Of a stretch of DNA of 64,000 nucleotides, positions 63,620 through 64,000 are shown piece after piece. The stretch's first letter is position 1. Every line of letters starts with the position of its first letter. This stretch comes from Candidatus Pantoea persica. GTDB taxonomy: Bacteria > Pseudomonadota > Gammaproteobacteria > Enterobacterales > Enterobacteriaceae. Location of the stretch: assembly GCF_013753875.1 (NCBI RefSeq), contig NZ_SMDS01000001.1:32761-96760 (forward strand), read 5' to 3'. The notes beneath the pieces were generated by a model that saw only the letters and a list, made by a program, of their open reading frames with translations, was not told where the DNA came from and searched no databases. A program made the translations under genes and the position numbers.

Positions 63620-64000
63620 AATGCCGGCTTTTATTGCAATGCCGATAACGTCATTAATTATTCCAGCATTGTGGTTGCGCTTGTTATTAACGCCTTTGAG
63701 TTGAAGCAGAAATATTACCTAAAAAGAGGTGGTTATCTTTCTGGTATGATTTAACAACTCTGTGTTGCTTTGCGCTGAATCATAAAAGCCCCTAGAAATC
63801 CTCTTGTCCTTTAGGACGCCTGCGATAGGCTTATCAACCGTTAGTTAATATTTTTATTCTTTTTTTCTTGTTTTACATAAATCCCTCTGCATGTTACGGG
63901 AGCATAGTGTCCGAAATATTATTATTATTATCAATTCATTAACTTTTAAAAAACAGGCTCTACTGTGTGAGCTTATCGTCTTCCAGAATTTTATATACCG
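63620..64000. other. AT-rich right end, no gene recognised
   Basis: About 380 bases with an (ATT)-rich tract near 63917. No open frame of note. Confidence 0.4.

Overview
The window looks like part of a large Enterobacterales plasmid, most plausibly a Pantoea-type megaplasmid of the LPP-1 kind (Erwiniaceae). The reasons are an iteron-type RepA origin, a P1-like parABS locus, the thiOSGF cluster that is characteristic of these plasmids, and GC-rich coding sequence with enterobacterial families (YebG, YciT, omptin, BglG, EstA-type autotransporter). Assignment is from recognition only; no search was run. I see no rRNA, tRNA, insertion sequence or CRISPR array.

The striking feature is decay. About two thirds of the recognisable genes carry premature stops, frameshifts or large internal deletions, often fusing two neighbours. 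This looks like relaxed selection in a host-restricted lineage such as an insect symbiont, although uncorrected sequencing error could explain part of the point lesions. By my hand count, premature stops in otherwise recognisable frames are about 34 TAG, 7 TGA and no TAA. CTAG tetranucleotides are unusually common for an enterobacterium. Several short tandem repeats are expanded inside genes.

Layout. 0-1 kb: an aldehyde reductase end and a flavin reductase. 1.3-7.3 kb: a broken thioredoxin-fold protein and a dead beta-glucoside operon (BglG-type antiterminator, OprB porin, GH1 glucosidase, PTS EIIBC) that still shows its antitermination leader. 7.5-21.6 kb: mostly pseudogenes (stress protein, GAF protein, P-type ATPase, hydrolases, glycosyltransferase, acetyltransferases, AzlCD, aldehyde dehydrogenase). 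21.7-27.2 kb: the intact replication and partition core, with origin, five direct iterons, repA, a 1.6 kb gene-free iteron field, parA, parB and two P1-type parS sites. 27.2-40.6 kb: mainly pseudogenes (sulfonate-binding protein, FUSC efflux, regulators, esterase autotransporter, GH15), with one intact short-chain dehydrogenase. 40.6-43.9 kb: a TPP riboswitch and intact thiO-thiS-thiG-thiF. 43.9-47.9 kb: wreckage of a thiamine-precursor ABC transporter and a urease operon, with ureE still open. 47.9-51.3 kb: regulator, transporter, lysophospholipase and YngK-like pseudogenes. 51.3-53.9 kb: an AT-rich, nearly gene-free stretch. 53.95-55.3 kb: an intact, translationally coupled HAM1-family plus SIR2-family gene pair. 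55.4-64 kb: a broken yebG under a LexA box, then further pseudogenes (cupin, omptin, MHS transporter, CorA, sugar isomerase, TetR) and an intact B3/4-domain protein.

Taken together, selection appears to keep plasmid maintenance (repA, parABS), the thiazole branch of thiamine synthesis (thiOSGF) and the HAM1-SIR2 pair, while catabolic and regulatory genes are lost. The HAM1-SIR2 pair is the best candidate for an interesting system. It resembles the nucleotide-sensing and NAD-depleting parts of the Kongming antiphage system, but no adenosine-deaminase partner is visible here, and the HAM1 protein has a histidine where the catalytic aspartate should be.
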